Positions 36,765 to 57,724 of a stretch of DNA of 64,000 nt are shown piece after piece. This DNA is from Amphiduros pacificus. Lineage: Eukaryota > Annelida > Polychaeta > Phyllodocida > Hesionidae. Below the pieces are notes generated by a model. That model ran no database searches. It saw only the letters and a list, made by a program, of their open reading frames with translations, and was not told the DNA's origin. The position numbers and the translations under genes are program-made. Numbering within the stretch: position 1 is the first letter of the stretch; each line of letters opens with the position of its first letter. The stretch lies in NCBI GenBank assembly GCA_949316495.1, contig OX439003.1, positions 53,631,879 to 53,695,878 on the forward strand, given 5' to 3'.

Positions 36765-39420
36765 ATTTTGCTGTGACCAATGTCAACTAACCAGAGCTAA
36801 TGTCCACTTGGTCATGTCCAATGTCAACAAGACCAGAGCTAATGTCCACTTGGTCCTGTCCAATGTCAACTGAACCAGAACTAATGTCCACTTAGCTGTG
36901 ACTAATGGCAACTAGACCAGAACTAGTGTCCACTTGGTCAATTCCAACTGGACCAGAATTAATGTCCACTTAGTCGTGTCCAATGTCAACTTGACCAGAA
37001 CTAATGTCCACTTGGTCATGTCCAATGGCAACTAGACCAGAACTAATGTCCACTTGGTCATGTCCAATGCCAACTAGACCAGAACTAATGTCCACTTGGT
37101 CATGTCCAATGTCAACTTGACCAGAACTAGTGTCCACTTGGTCAATTCCAACTGGACCAGAATTAATGTCCACTTAGTCGTGTCCAATGTCAACTTGACC
37201 AGAACTAATGTCCACTTGGTAATGTCCAATGGCAACTAGACCAGAACTAATGTCCACTTGGTCATTTCCAATGCCAACTAGACCAGACCTAATGTCCACT
37301 TGGTCATGTCCAATGTCAACTTGACCAGACCTAATGTCCACTTGGTCATGTCCAATGTCAACTGGACAAGAACTAATGTCCACTTGGTCATGTTCAATGT
37401 CAACTTGACCAGAACTAGTGTCCACTTGGTCAATTCCAACTGGACCAGAATTAATGTCCACTTAGTCGTGTCCAATGTCAACTAGACCAGAACTAATGTC
37501 CACTTGGTCATGACCAATGCCAACTAGACCAGAACTAATGTCCACTTGGTCATGTCCAATGCCAACTAGACCTGAATTAATGTCCACTTGGTCTTGTCCA
37601 ATGCTAACTAGACCAAAACTTGTGTTCACTTAGCTGTGGCTATTGGCCACTAGACCAGACCTCATGTCCACTTAGCTATGGCTAATACCAACTCCCTCCA
37701 TCTACGTAGATTAAAGGTCATTGCATGTGAGGTTTTCAAAAGTCTCAATGATCTCAACCCATCCTTTATGAAGGACCTTTTAAAACAGAAAGAAGTGCCA
37801 TACTCATTGCGTGATGACTGTATACTCATTCAACCCTCCTATCAGAAAGTTACATATGGTAAAGGCACGTTTAGCTACTATGGAGCACACATCTGGAATG
37901 CTATTCCAAACGAAATCAAGAATGGGGTTGATTTTCAAACTTTCAAGTGTCAAATTCAGAAGTGGGAAGGTCCAAAGTGTTGCTGCAGTTTGTGTTCTTT
38001 TTTACATGTTTAGTTATGAAATGAAATGAAAAGCGCATAATGTAGTAAAGCTAAATGTTTTACTGATTGAAGCAATGTGCCTCTAATGCTAGTGTTACCA
38101 TTGTATCGTTTGTATGGTACACAATTGCAATTGTATGTCTGCCTGTGACCTATCCAGGAGCATCCAATAAGGATGTAGCTCCTGGGTGTCACTGATTGCA
38201 GGTTTCTTGTAATTATTTGTACATATGTTTTGTTTTTCAGCTAATGTTTTTGTGTTAACTAATCGATGAAAAATAAAGTTATCTTATCTTATCTTATCTT
38301 ATCTTAACTAGACCAGAACTAATTTCAACTTGGTCACACCCAATGCCAACTAAACAAAATCTCATGTCCACTTAGCTGTGACCAATGCCAACTAGACCAG
38401 AACTAATGTCCACTTGGTCATGTCCAATGGCAACTAGACCAGAACTAATGTCCACTTAGCTGTAACTAATGCCAACTAGACCAGAACTAACGTCCACTTA
38501 GCTGTGACTAATGCAAACTAGACCAGAACAAATGTCCACTTGGTCATGTCCAATGGCAACTAGACCAGAACTAATGTCCACTTGGTCATGTCCAATGGCA
38601 ACTAGACCAGAACTAATGTCCACTTGGTCATGTCCAATGCCAACTAGACCAGAACTAATGTCCACTTGGTCATGTCCAATGCCAACTAGACCAGAACAAA
38701 TGTCCACTTGGTCATGTCCAATGCCAACTAGACCAGAACTAATGTCCACTTGGTCATGTCCAATGCCAACTAGACCAGAACTAATGTCCACTTTGTCATG
38801 TCCAATGCCAACTAGACCAGAACTAATGTCCACTTAGCTGTAACCAATGCCAACTAGACCAGAACTAATGTCCACTTAGCTGTAACCAATGCCAACTAGA
38901 CCAGAACTAATGTCCACTTAGCTGTGACCAATGCCAACTAGACCAGAACTAATGTCCACTTAGCTGTGACCAATGCCAACTAGACCAGAACTAATGTCCA
39001 CTTGGTCACGCCCAATGCTAACTAGACCAGAACTCATGTACACTTAGCTATGATGAATGCTAACTAGACCAGAACTAATGTACACTTGGTCAAGCCCAAT
39101 GCTAGCCAGACCAGATCTAATGTCAACATGGTCACGCCCAATGCTAACTAGACCAGAACTCATGTCCACTTGATCAAACCCAATACTAATCAGACCAGAA
39201 CTAATGTCAACATGGTCATGCCCAATGCTAACCAGACCAGAACTCATGTACACTTAATCATGCCCAATGCTAACCAGACCAGAACTCATGTCCACTTGGT
39301 CATGCCCAATGCCAACAAGACCGGAACTTATGTCCACTTGGTCGTGCCCAATATCAACTTGGCCAGGACAAATACCCACCTGATCAGGAGCAATTGGCAA
39401 GGACCAATTTTTACATGACC
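36765..39420. repeat. 42 bp minisatellite, copy 2 (expanded)
   Basis: Same 42 bp unit as 26830-27430 but with about 48 copies, split by a LINE fragment at 37680-38305. The copies in the middle (38520-39000) are almost identical, which suggests recent expansion after the segmental duplication. It sits between gene B and its likely promoter. Confidence 0.92.
37680..38305 (+). mobile_element. LINE (CR1-like) 3' fragment in the 42 bp array
   Basis: A 111-codon frame (37678-38013) reads like the end of a non-LTR ORF2: LRRLKVIACEVFKSLNDLNP, YSLRDD, GTFSYYGAHIWNAIPNEIK and a Cys-rich end. A short 3' UTR and a (TTATC)n tail to about 38305 follow. The array resumes right after with AACTAGACC, and an AACT-type duplication flanks the insert. 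It is 5' truncated. Confidence 0.82.
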
Positions 39421-40254
39421 AAGAATAATGTCCCCACAAGTAGCACCATTGTCCATGTGACAACAATAAATATCTAAATACTCAGATATTTTCTCAGGAC
39501 TTGGACCAACTTGAACAGGATCAGTGACCAAATTCTGAGGAGTTATGTCCACAAAACTAAGACCAATGACCAATTATGCATATTGTTCATGATTATACTA
39601 AAACAATGCAGACATCATTGCCATGGTCTTCATCATTCTGGTGATCTGTTTAAAACATGCAAAAATCATGTAATTAATAGGAATGAAAGTATAAAGTTGG
39701 AAGATAAACAAACCTGACAAGGCAGCAGCATTACAGTGAAAAAACACATCACATGATGATATCATCACATGACCTGACCCTCAGGGCATAAAATATATGT
39801 TCACAAAACAATAATCTTCAAATCAATATCCCGGCTCTCAAGTTGTCATCTTATATATTGATAGATCAAAATGGCCTATATAACACTGACAGACATATTA
39901 TGTATATATGTTGGAATGTGTTCAAAATGTCCTTTTTCTTCTGCAGAGAATATTATCATTTTATCTCCCAAAGCCATGACCATCTGAGAAACATCCAATT
40001 AAATCATAAGATTTCATAAGACATACCTTGCTTCACCATCTAAATATAATAAAATTGCTATATTTCATTGCATTTTAGTTTTGTTTACTACTTTGAAAAA
40101 CCATGGCTTTTTACAGATAGTGTGACACTCCTTGAGGGCACCAGGCCATATCGACTGTAACTGGTTCACGATGACATGGTCTGCAGCACACTGTTGATTA
40201 TTCGTAAAGGTTCATCTCATTTGAACCTTGGATTGGCAATTACTCAACAAAATA
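39420..40254. other. Gene B upstream region
   Basis: Duplicate of 27430-28200. Apart from the candidate promoter, no exon or known repeat was recognised. Confidence 0.55.
39711..39772 (-). promoter_or_regulatory. Candidate gene B promoter: paired TCACATGA sites
   Basis: TCACATGA at 39749-39756 and 39765-39772 with the same 16 bp spacing as upstream of gene A, plus the same minus-strand donor-like CAG|GTTTGT just downstream. The block survived the duplication unchanged while the neighbouring array did not. Confidence 0.5.
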
Positions 40255-42217
<1,963 letters not shown>

Positions 42218-45200
42218 CTAGAGTTGTGGAAATAGTTTCTTTAGGGGTTTGAATCGGAGGTTATCATTTGTTTGTTGTTTATAAGGTCTCTTGAGCTGTG
42301 GAGATGCCATACGGTGGTGGTATGGGCGAGCTGGCCACTGATAGTGAGGTCCTCTCCGTATCACCCTATCCAGGTACAAGCGGGCCGCGGACAGGTTGCT
42401 TCCCCTCTCCTTCTCATAGCTGGGCAGTGCACCCCACATCTCCGCAACTACAAACATACCTCATTATATTACTTTATATGAATATATTTGATTGATAGTC
42501 AATACAGTGCTCTTATGCCCATCTAGTATTTACATATAACCCATGACATGCTTTTTTATTGAGAGGAAATACCTGACTTTGGACAAGAAAAACTGGTGGT
42601 AGGAACAAGTGTCTTGGATAAAATAAGTTGATTGGAGGAGAGCAAAGAATGCAATTACACTTATTTTGTTACTATCAAAATTTGTGATAACTCTAACCAA
42701 GCTGCAAAAGCACCGAAACCATGTTGGCCAAAAGTAGATCAAATATTGTATCAACATCTCTTAATTAACCAATTGGAGAATGTATTAATATAATTTGATA
42801 AAAATAGGATTTTGTAATTTAAAAAAATGTTGATGCTGAATCAGTGTATTATAAAGGGTATATACATTGCCAAGTAACAAAGAAGGTACCTTGTTTAGAG
42901 TTGGTATAATCGAGGCAGTTTGCTCTCCACATGCCAACCCCTCTCAGGTTCATCTTGACGGCCATGTCAGACTTGATCTGCAGACTGGTGCCATTATCAA
43001 ACCACACTTGATGTGTCTCACCAGTGCCTTCATCCTGCAAATACAGATAGCAATTATCTCATCATGTAACTCTGACTGCTCTATATTCATGAATATCTCT
43101 GTAGTGGGCTGTTAATAGTGCTAATGAGCAGTCTGTTCATAGCACTGTGTTCAGAAAGCTTTTTCTGAAAAGATTCATTGTTCCATTCTTCAAGGGGATA
43201 TATGTCTAACCAATATATGTCTAGCCACCTGATGGCTAGACATGTATTTTTTTAGCTCTGACTTTTAATGTTATTAAATTATGTGTCTTAAGTACTGTAT
43301 TTGTCTTAGGTACACAAAATCATTTTTTTAGAAACTATCTTTGATCAAAACAATATTTCCTTATGTGACATTTAAAATTGAACACTAGTTTATATTCATT
43401 TTTTAAAACATAAGCTCTCAGTAAAAATAAAATCACTTGCCCTACCTGTAGTTTAGTATATTAAAAATGAAACTTGCCAAATATGAGAAGTAAGGAGACA
43501 GGGCATTGTGATCCCACAGCACATCGACAGAGGAGAAATGTTTGGAAATATCGGAGAAGCAGCGCTGCACCCCGCCACAGTTGTCTACTGTGCATATATT
43601 CTTACTCTATGAAGGCCAGAAAGAAACGGATTACATATAATCAAAGTATTCATTCTCATTTCAATATTCAATTGTTAAGGAACATAAAAGAAGTGGAAAA
43701 TAGTGGCATTACCTTATCATATGTTGAGCATGGGTAATCATATCCGTACCATGGCACCCCAAGAACTAATTGGTTTGCTGATATGCCCAACTTCAGAAAT
43801 GAGTTTAACCCTGAATTAGATGCATAAACACAAGTATGTAATTCTAATATGGAAATATTCTGAAGCACAAAATCAATCACAAATGTAATACAGATATTTT
43901 GGTATTTATTTTTTGCTGCATTACCTTCCCTTGTGTCAATTATGGGAGCATTTGCATAAGCTTTACAAGATTCACTCTCGTCATAGGACATCACAAAGAA
44001 GAAGTCCACAATGTCTGCCAGGGCCTTGTAATCATACGGTCTGTAGCTCGACGACAATTTCCATATGGTGTCAAATGAGACCTGCAGAACACAAAGCTAA
44101 CCAAATAAAATCTTTATGATCAATACTGCAGTATAATTCTTGAAAAATAATTCATATGTACTTCAGTACAATGCTTTACTTAAATGCATGTATCATGGAC
44201 AAAATTTCCTTTTAGGTCAAATTTTTCAATATGGAAACTAAGACAACATTTCAATTTGGTTTTATACTTTTGGATTGATAAATCCATTTGTAAAAGTATG
44301 AGATTATCACTGACCTGAGCCTGAGGGTTATTCTTCCTGAGAGCGACAGTGAGTTCTGCCACGAGGTCCGTGAGTCCCTGTCGGATGTCCTCCCGGTCTC
44401 TAGGGAAGGTATCCTCAAAGTCCACATTCACCCCATCCAGGTGGCGCTCCAACACATCCTGAACCTGAGCAGCCACCCAACTGCTACGGGCCGAGGGATT
44501 GGTCAAGTTGGCCACTGGAAAAAATACTGTTTGAAAAAAGAAGAGAATTTCCGTTATGAATTAATCTAAACAATACATTTGAAATTGACTTAAATTGAAA
44601 AATATTTTCTAAATTATTTGCATTACAATGGACATTTATATTCAATTGAATCTTACACAAATCTCTCAAACATACATGTAGGTTTAAATCATTTAATGAT
44701 ACATTATCAAAATCTTTCTTTTGCATGTTTGTGTCATACACGTGACATGAAAGTGTGGTATATGAGAAATATCCAGAGATATCCGGGAAGCTATGATCTA
44801 TGTCTAATACACCACACTTAGCGGTCACCCTCCTCACTCTGTATAGACTATGAACAGTAGCTGCTGGAACAAATGCCTACTCAGTACCTGTGGAACAAAT
44901 GACTACTCAGTACCTGTGGAACAAATGCCTACTCAGTACCTGTGGAACAATAGCCTACTCAGTACCTCTGGAACAATAGCCTACTCAGTACCTGTGGAAC
45001 AATAGCCTACTCAGTACCTCTGGAACAATAGCCTACTCAGTACCTCTGGAACAATAGCCTACTCAGTACCTCTGGAACAATAGCCTACTCAGTACCTCTG
45101 GAACAATAGCCTACTCAGTACCTCTGGAACAATAGCCTACTCATGACACAACAAAGAAGAGATTATAATGGGGTGGGGATATATAAACCAGAAATGGAAC

Positions 45201-46058
45201 ACTGAGAATAAAAGAGAAATCAATGTAAAAATAAGATTATCTCACAATTTTCACCTTGTTGAAAAAGCTTGTAAGATATAAAAAAGATCTTCGGAATTCT
45301 CCATCCCAAACCCGCATCCCAAATAGATTATATGGTTTGTTCACAGATATAAGTCTATAACTATGATATAAACATACTTTATTTCTACCAATAGTTTATA
45401 AAACAACTTATCTATTCCTGTGATACAGAATGTGTATTGTATGGATATACCTGCGGCTGTAGCCTTTACTTCTTTACTATGGGCATAGCAGGTCAGCTGG
45501 GGGTCATGGCCTGGACCAAACAAAACAACAGTAGTTATTTTGCTCCAATCATAAAGTCTCCAATTCTCATCTTTCGCTGAAAACACAAAAATCTGAAACA
45601 TTGAAAAGTAAAATAAATTAAAAATTGAAATGCAATATACATTGGAGGTTGAAGATGATTAATTATTTAATATGTTATTCATGATATGTGTATCATTGGA
45701 TGAATAGAGGGAATCTATGTACCTAACCCATTTCCAATAAGTACAATATATATGTATGTATGGATATCTGCTTAATTGTTAATTAACAATGATAAAATAG
45801 CATTTAATACCTCATAGAAAAATCTGATCTTCAGTGTTATACGTTCTCTCAATTTTTAAACCAAATGATAGATGATTTGTATGTATCAATCCAACAATAT
45901 AATAAAAGTATTACCTCCTTTTTATATTGGACTTGTACAGGTTTGCACCAGTCAGGATTACTGCAGGGGCACTCACTGTTACCCTGGTATGTCAACGTGG
46001 CCCCGGACTGAATGACTAAATGGGCCACAATCACTAGGACCAAACTTCTCAAACTCAT
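42218..46058 (-). CDS. CTBS: Gene C: single-domain di-N-acetylchitobiase
   Basis: Coding exons: 45915-46058, 45451-45592, 44315-44514, 43925-44081, 43713-43810, 43478-43606, 42890-43034, 42218-42447. All join in phase for 414 residues (human CTBS is about 385). It has a signal peptide (MSLRSLVLVIVAHLV), the CPCSNPDWC motif, catalytic DGVNVDFE, strand-6 FVMSYDE, GVPWYGYDYPC and strand-8 GVGMWRAN. All key GH18 positions are present, so it should be an active enzyme. The 43478 donor is GC (GCAAGT). The last exon carries a basic C-terminal extension of about 65 residues after MWGALP that human CTBS lacks. It has no interdomain donor and ends in TAG. A 26 bp tandem repeat lies in intron 2. Confidence 0.92.
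44865..45142. repeat. 26 bp tandem repeat in gene C intron 2
   Basis: About ten units of GGAACAATAGCCTACTCAGT plus ACCTCT, with earlier units reading CAAATGCCTA or CAAATGACTA. It is within the intron between exons 2 and 3 of gene C and looks like simple replication slippage. Confidence 0.92.
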
Positions 46059-46065
46059 GGTATAT

Positions 46066-46712
46066 CTAAAATATGACCATTAACATAACCATTGATATAG
46101 CTATTAAAGACTAAAAAGAATATGTCAAAAAACAATATGTATTTTTGCCCTATCATGGTGCAACTTCTATGCAGCTGGTGGTGCTGGCAAAGCGTACAAA
46201 CAACAAACCCAGGTCAATATACTCACAGCTGTTTTCAAATATCTTAAAACTGCTCTCCATGCACATGGATACTAGGCCATGGGTTATCACTCGATTAAAA
46301 CAGTTAGAAGGGGTATTTAATACCTGTGCCTGCTATGTTAGCGCTTGTCAAAATTATTTCCTATGCAGAATGTATGACCTTAAAGAAGACCACTTTAATC
46401 TTCAACAAAGAGACATTTTTCACATTGAGAGAAAACCTTTGTAAAAACTACTTCTCCAAGCATAGGGACTGACACTCCAAAAGGTCAAGAGCATGTTACT
46501 CATTTTGACCCAGGTGTGTTATTTGCTGTTCCAGAAAACCTATTCTCACTATCACAGTTTGAAAGCCCTTAAAGCATATTAATATACAGAAAAACTGGTA
46601 TAAACATTGAACACATCAAATCAGAAATCCCCTGAAGTGTTTTGATGAGATCGAGAATGAATAAACAAAAAAAAACTAGACAGAAGATAAAATGGTACTT
46701 GTCACAACTTAC
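46066..46712 (-). other. Predicted 5' UTR intron of gene C
   Basis: Acceptor ATTTTAG ends at 46066, just 8 bases before the start codon. A GTAAGT donor lies at 46707-46712, following a short exon ending at 46713. A 99-codon open frame on the other strand (46145-46444) has no recognised similarity and is not called. Confidence 0.5.
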
Positions 46713-46763
46713 CTCTCAATGCTATAAATCTGAGTCACATGATCATCATGATGCATCACATGA
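46713..46763 (-). promoter_or_regulatory. Candidate gene C promoter: paired TCACATGA sites
   Basis: TCACATGA at 46735-46742 and 46756-46763, then a TATAAAT-like run (46722-46728 read on the plus strand) and a GTAAGT donor at 46707-46712. The layout of paired site, short UTR exon and donor resembles that upstream of genes A and B, although the surrounding sequence differs. Confidence 0.5.
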
Positions 46764-47540
46764 CCTCAATGTGGATCCTATATTGATTTTTGTGTGAAAA
46801 ATAAAAACATTATGTAACTAGTTACTGTCCCAAAAGATACACTGGTGACATAAGGTGACAATCTATATTGATTACCTTGCTATCAAAATATAATCAAACA
46901 ATGTAATTAGGAATCTTATCAGTAAGAATAGGTCATATACTGCACCTTATAAAGCAAACAAAACGTTTTATGATAAAAAATACTGATCAAAACTTTCCTT
47001 TGTTAATTTTACATGTTCACATAAGTATTTACTAATATTTAGGACAATTAACAGGACGGATATCCTATTATTCTGGGTTAAAGTCAGAATGATACATGTC
47101 GTATTGTCTGGCTGGGATTAAATAATCAAAGGAATACATCAATAGTTAAATAAAAATTATTTATTTTTCTTATCAAATAATATGAATAATTTATGACAGA
47201 GGTAATCATTTACCATTTATTATCATTTTAATGCTTAAATTCAATTTATTTTAATGTTAATAAAATAAAATAGTTTTGTACATTACCATTTAATAATGAA
47301 TGATGCAAATGCAAACAGGTATCTATATTTTCCTATCTTAATTTCTAATATTTCTTTTTTATTCTTCATTCTTCTTCCTGAGATACATTTCTGCCATTTA
47401 TATTTTAAGTCACCTTTTTTAAATTTTTAACACTGCTTATTTCCCTTTCATGTGCTTACTAACTCATTCTGACTTAATATGACTTATTATATGTGAAACA
47501 CTTTATTTCCTTTCAAAATTTACTTCATTTGCCTCTTAAA
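46764..47540. other. AT-rich intergenic DNA
   Basis: No gene, RNA or recognised repeat was seen. Confidence 0.5.
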
Positions 47541-48090
47541 TGTGAAGCATTTCATTCCCTTTATACATTCATATTCCATTGATTCACTTCTCAAATGTGA
47601 AGCATTTTATTCCCTTCATATATTTATATCACCCAATTCCCTTGATCCACTTCTCAAATGTGAAGCATTTCTTTCCCTTCAAATATTCATATCACCCAAT
47701 TCCCTTGATTCACCTGTCAAATGTGAAGCATTTTATTCCCTTTGTATATTCATATCACCCAATTCCCTTGATTCACCTCTCAAATGTGAAGCATTTCTTT
47801 CCCTTCATATATTTATATCACCCAATTCCCTTGATTCAACTCTCAAATGTGAAGCATTTTATTCCCTTCATATATTTATATCACCCAATTCCCTTGATTC
47901 ACTTCTCAAATGTGAAGCATTTCTTTCCCTTCAAATATTCATATCACCCAATTCCCTTGATTCACCTCTCAAATGTGAAACATTTTATTCCCTTCATTCA
48001 TATCACCCAATTCCCTTGATTCACCACTCAAATGTGAAGCATTTCTTTCCCTTTATACATTCATATCACCCAATTCCCTTGACACATGTT
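47541..48090. repeat. 63 bp tandem repeat, about 8 to 9 units
   Basis: Units share TCAAATGTGAAGCATTT and ATCACCCAATTCCCTTGATT, with starts 63 bp apart (for example 47591 and 47654). Because 63 is a multiple of 3, frames of 199 and 146 codons stay open. Variation is not biased to third positions by eye, so no protein is called. Confidence 0.9.
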
Positions 48091-48759
48091 TACCCTATTT
48101 CCCTTTTGAAGTTCCCTTACAGAAGACTTTTTTTACATTAATATCAACTTAATAATATCTGTTTGACCCTAAAGTGATTTTGATACAATATTTGGCCAGC
48201 ATTCGGCCATCTTGGTTTTGGTGCTTTCACAGCTTGGCTACAGGTATCATAATTGATTTTCAAGGTGATACCAATGGTACAAATGCTTTCCCCAGGATGC
48301 CCTGTTCCAAATTTTAATCCCCCATAGCTGTTCTTTACCCCTGATTCACCTCTAAAATCAGGTATATTTGCTTTTTGGAAAAAAAACCCATTTAATTTGA
48401 CAGTTAAGTGACATCTAAGAAGTCTCATATTGAGGCCAGACTCAACAGTAGGTGGGAAATTCTGGAAAGGAGGAGCTGATATCAATATTTAAGTGAGTAA
48501 ATCAACACACATACTCTGAAATAAGCATAGAATACACAAATATTGCACATCACAGCTGTCAATGCTTTATATATATATAAAAAATTAAGTTTCATTAAAC
48601 CTTGAAATGTGTTCTATGGCAAGTTTGTTATAACAGGCAAGTTGTAACACTCAATCATTTAGTGTTACATACTTCTTTGGAAGGAATGCTGCTATGATCT
48701 CTTTCAAAGATGACCAAATTTCTTATCACAGTTAAACATTTTAAGAATCATCTTTCTGT
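48091..48759. other. Gene D 3' flank, possible dispersed repeat
   Basis: The part at 48160-48480 is less AT-rich and has a 113-codon minus-strand frame with no recognised family. It may be an interspersed repeat. No assignment is made. Confidence 0.35.
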
Positions 48760-57210
<8,451 letters not shown>

Positions 57211-57724
57211 GGTGGAATGTTTAGATCTGAAAGTGTAAGACTGAAATTTTGAAAAGATTATGATTTATATTATAAATGCACAAGTAAAAACTAAGTAAAA
57301 ACAGATATTTAAACATGCAATTTTACACACAAATACATGAACACAACACTTCATTGTAAAGTTGCAGGATTACATATACATCATTGTTGGTTAAACTAAT
57401 GACTTAAATATATATTTGAAGTTACTTGTGATGCAGAAGGAAACTTATTGATACCGCATGCAGACAGTTTGATGGTTTGCTTGTTTACATCAGTCACATG
57501 ATTTCGACTGCTCGACCTTGACCTTGACCTTTTGCGATATTATTTCTCAAATACTTTGTGAAATTTGTTGATTTAATTGGATGATTTGTTTCTATATCCT
57601 ATCTAAATTTACCATTCATGATTTAATTACAGTAGTTCAGGTTAAAGATAGTTCTCGTGTTGATGTGTTATCCTGAGGTCACCAACGAGATTTCACAAGG
57701 CAAACCGAAAATCTGAAGATCGAA
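57211..57724. promoter_or_regulatory. Shared 514 bp head-to-head promoter, gene D and synaptojanin
   Basis: The start codons of gene D (57210, minus) and synaptojanin (57725, plus) are 514 bp apart. The interval has a TCACATGA at 57494-57501 and overlapping nuclear-receptor half sites read on the minus strand as TCAAGGTCAAGGTC (57515-57529, including an extended TCAAGGTCA at 57519-57527). A TTTCAG acceptor 20 bases before the gene D start suggests a 5' UTR intron in this space. There is no clear TATA box. Confidence 0.55.

Noticed and set aside
38498-38837. Long open frames on both strands in the 42 bp array
   Set aside because: The period is a multiple of 3 and lacks stops, so both strands stay open. 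This is an array artefact.
46145-46444. 99-codon plus-strand frame upstream of gene C
   Set aside because: No recognised family, antisense within a predicted 5' UTR intron. It could be chance.
48144-48485. 113-codon minus-strand frame downstream of gene D
   Set aside because: No recognised domain or splice context. More likely an interspersed repeat.
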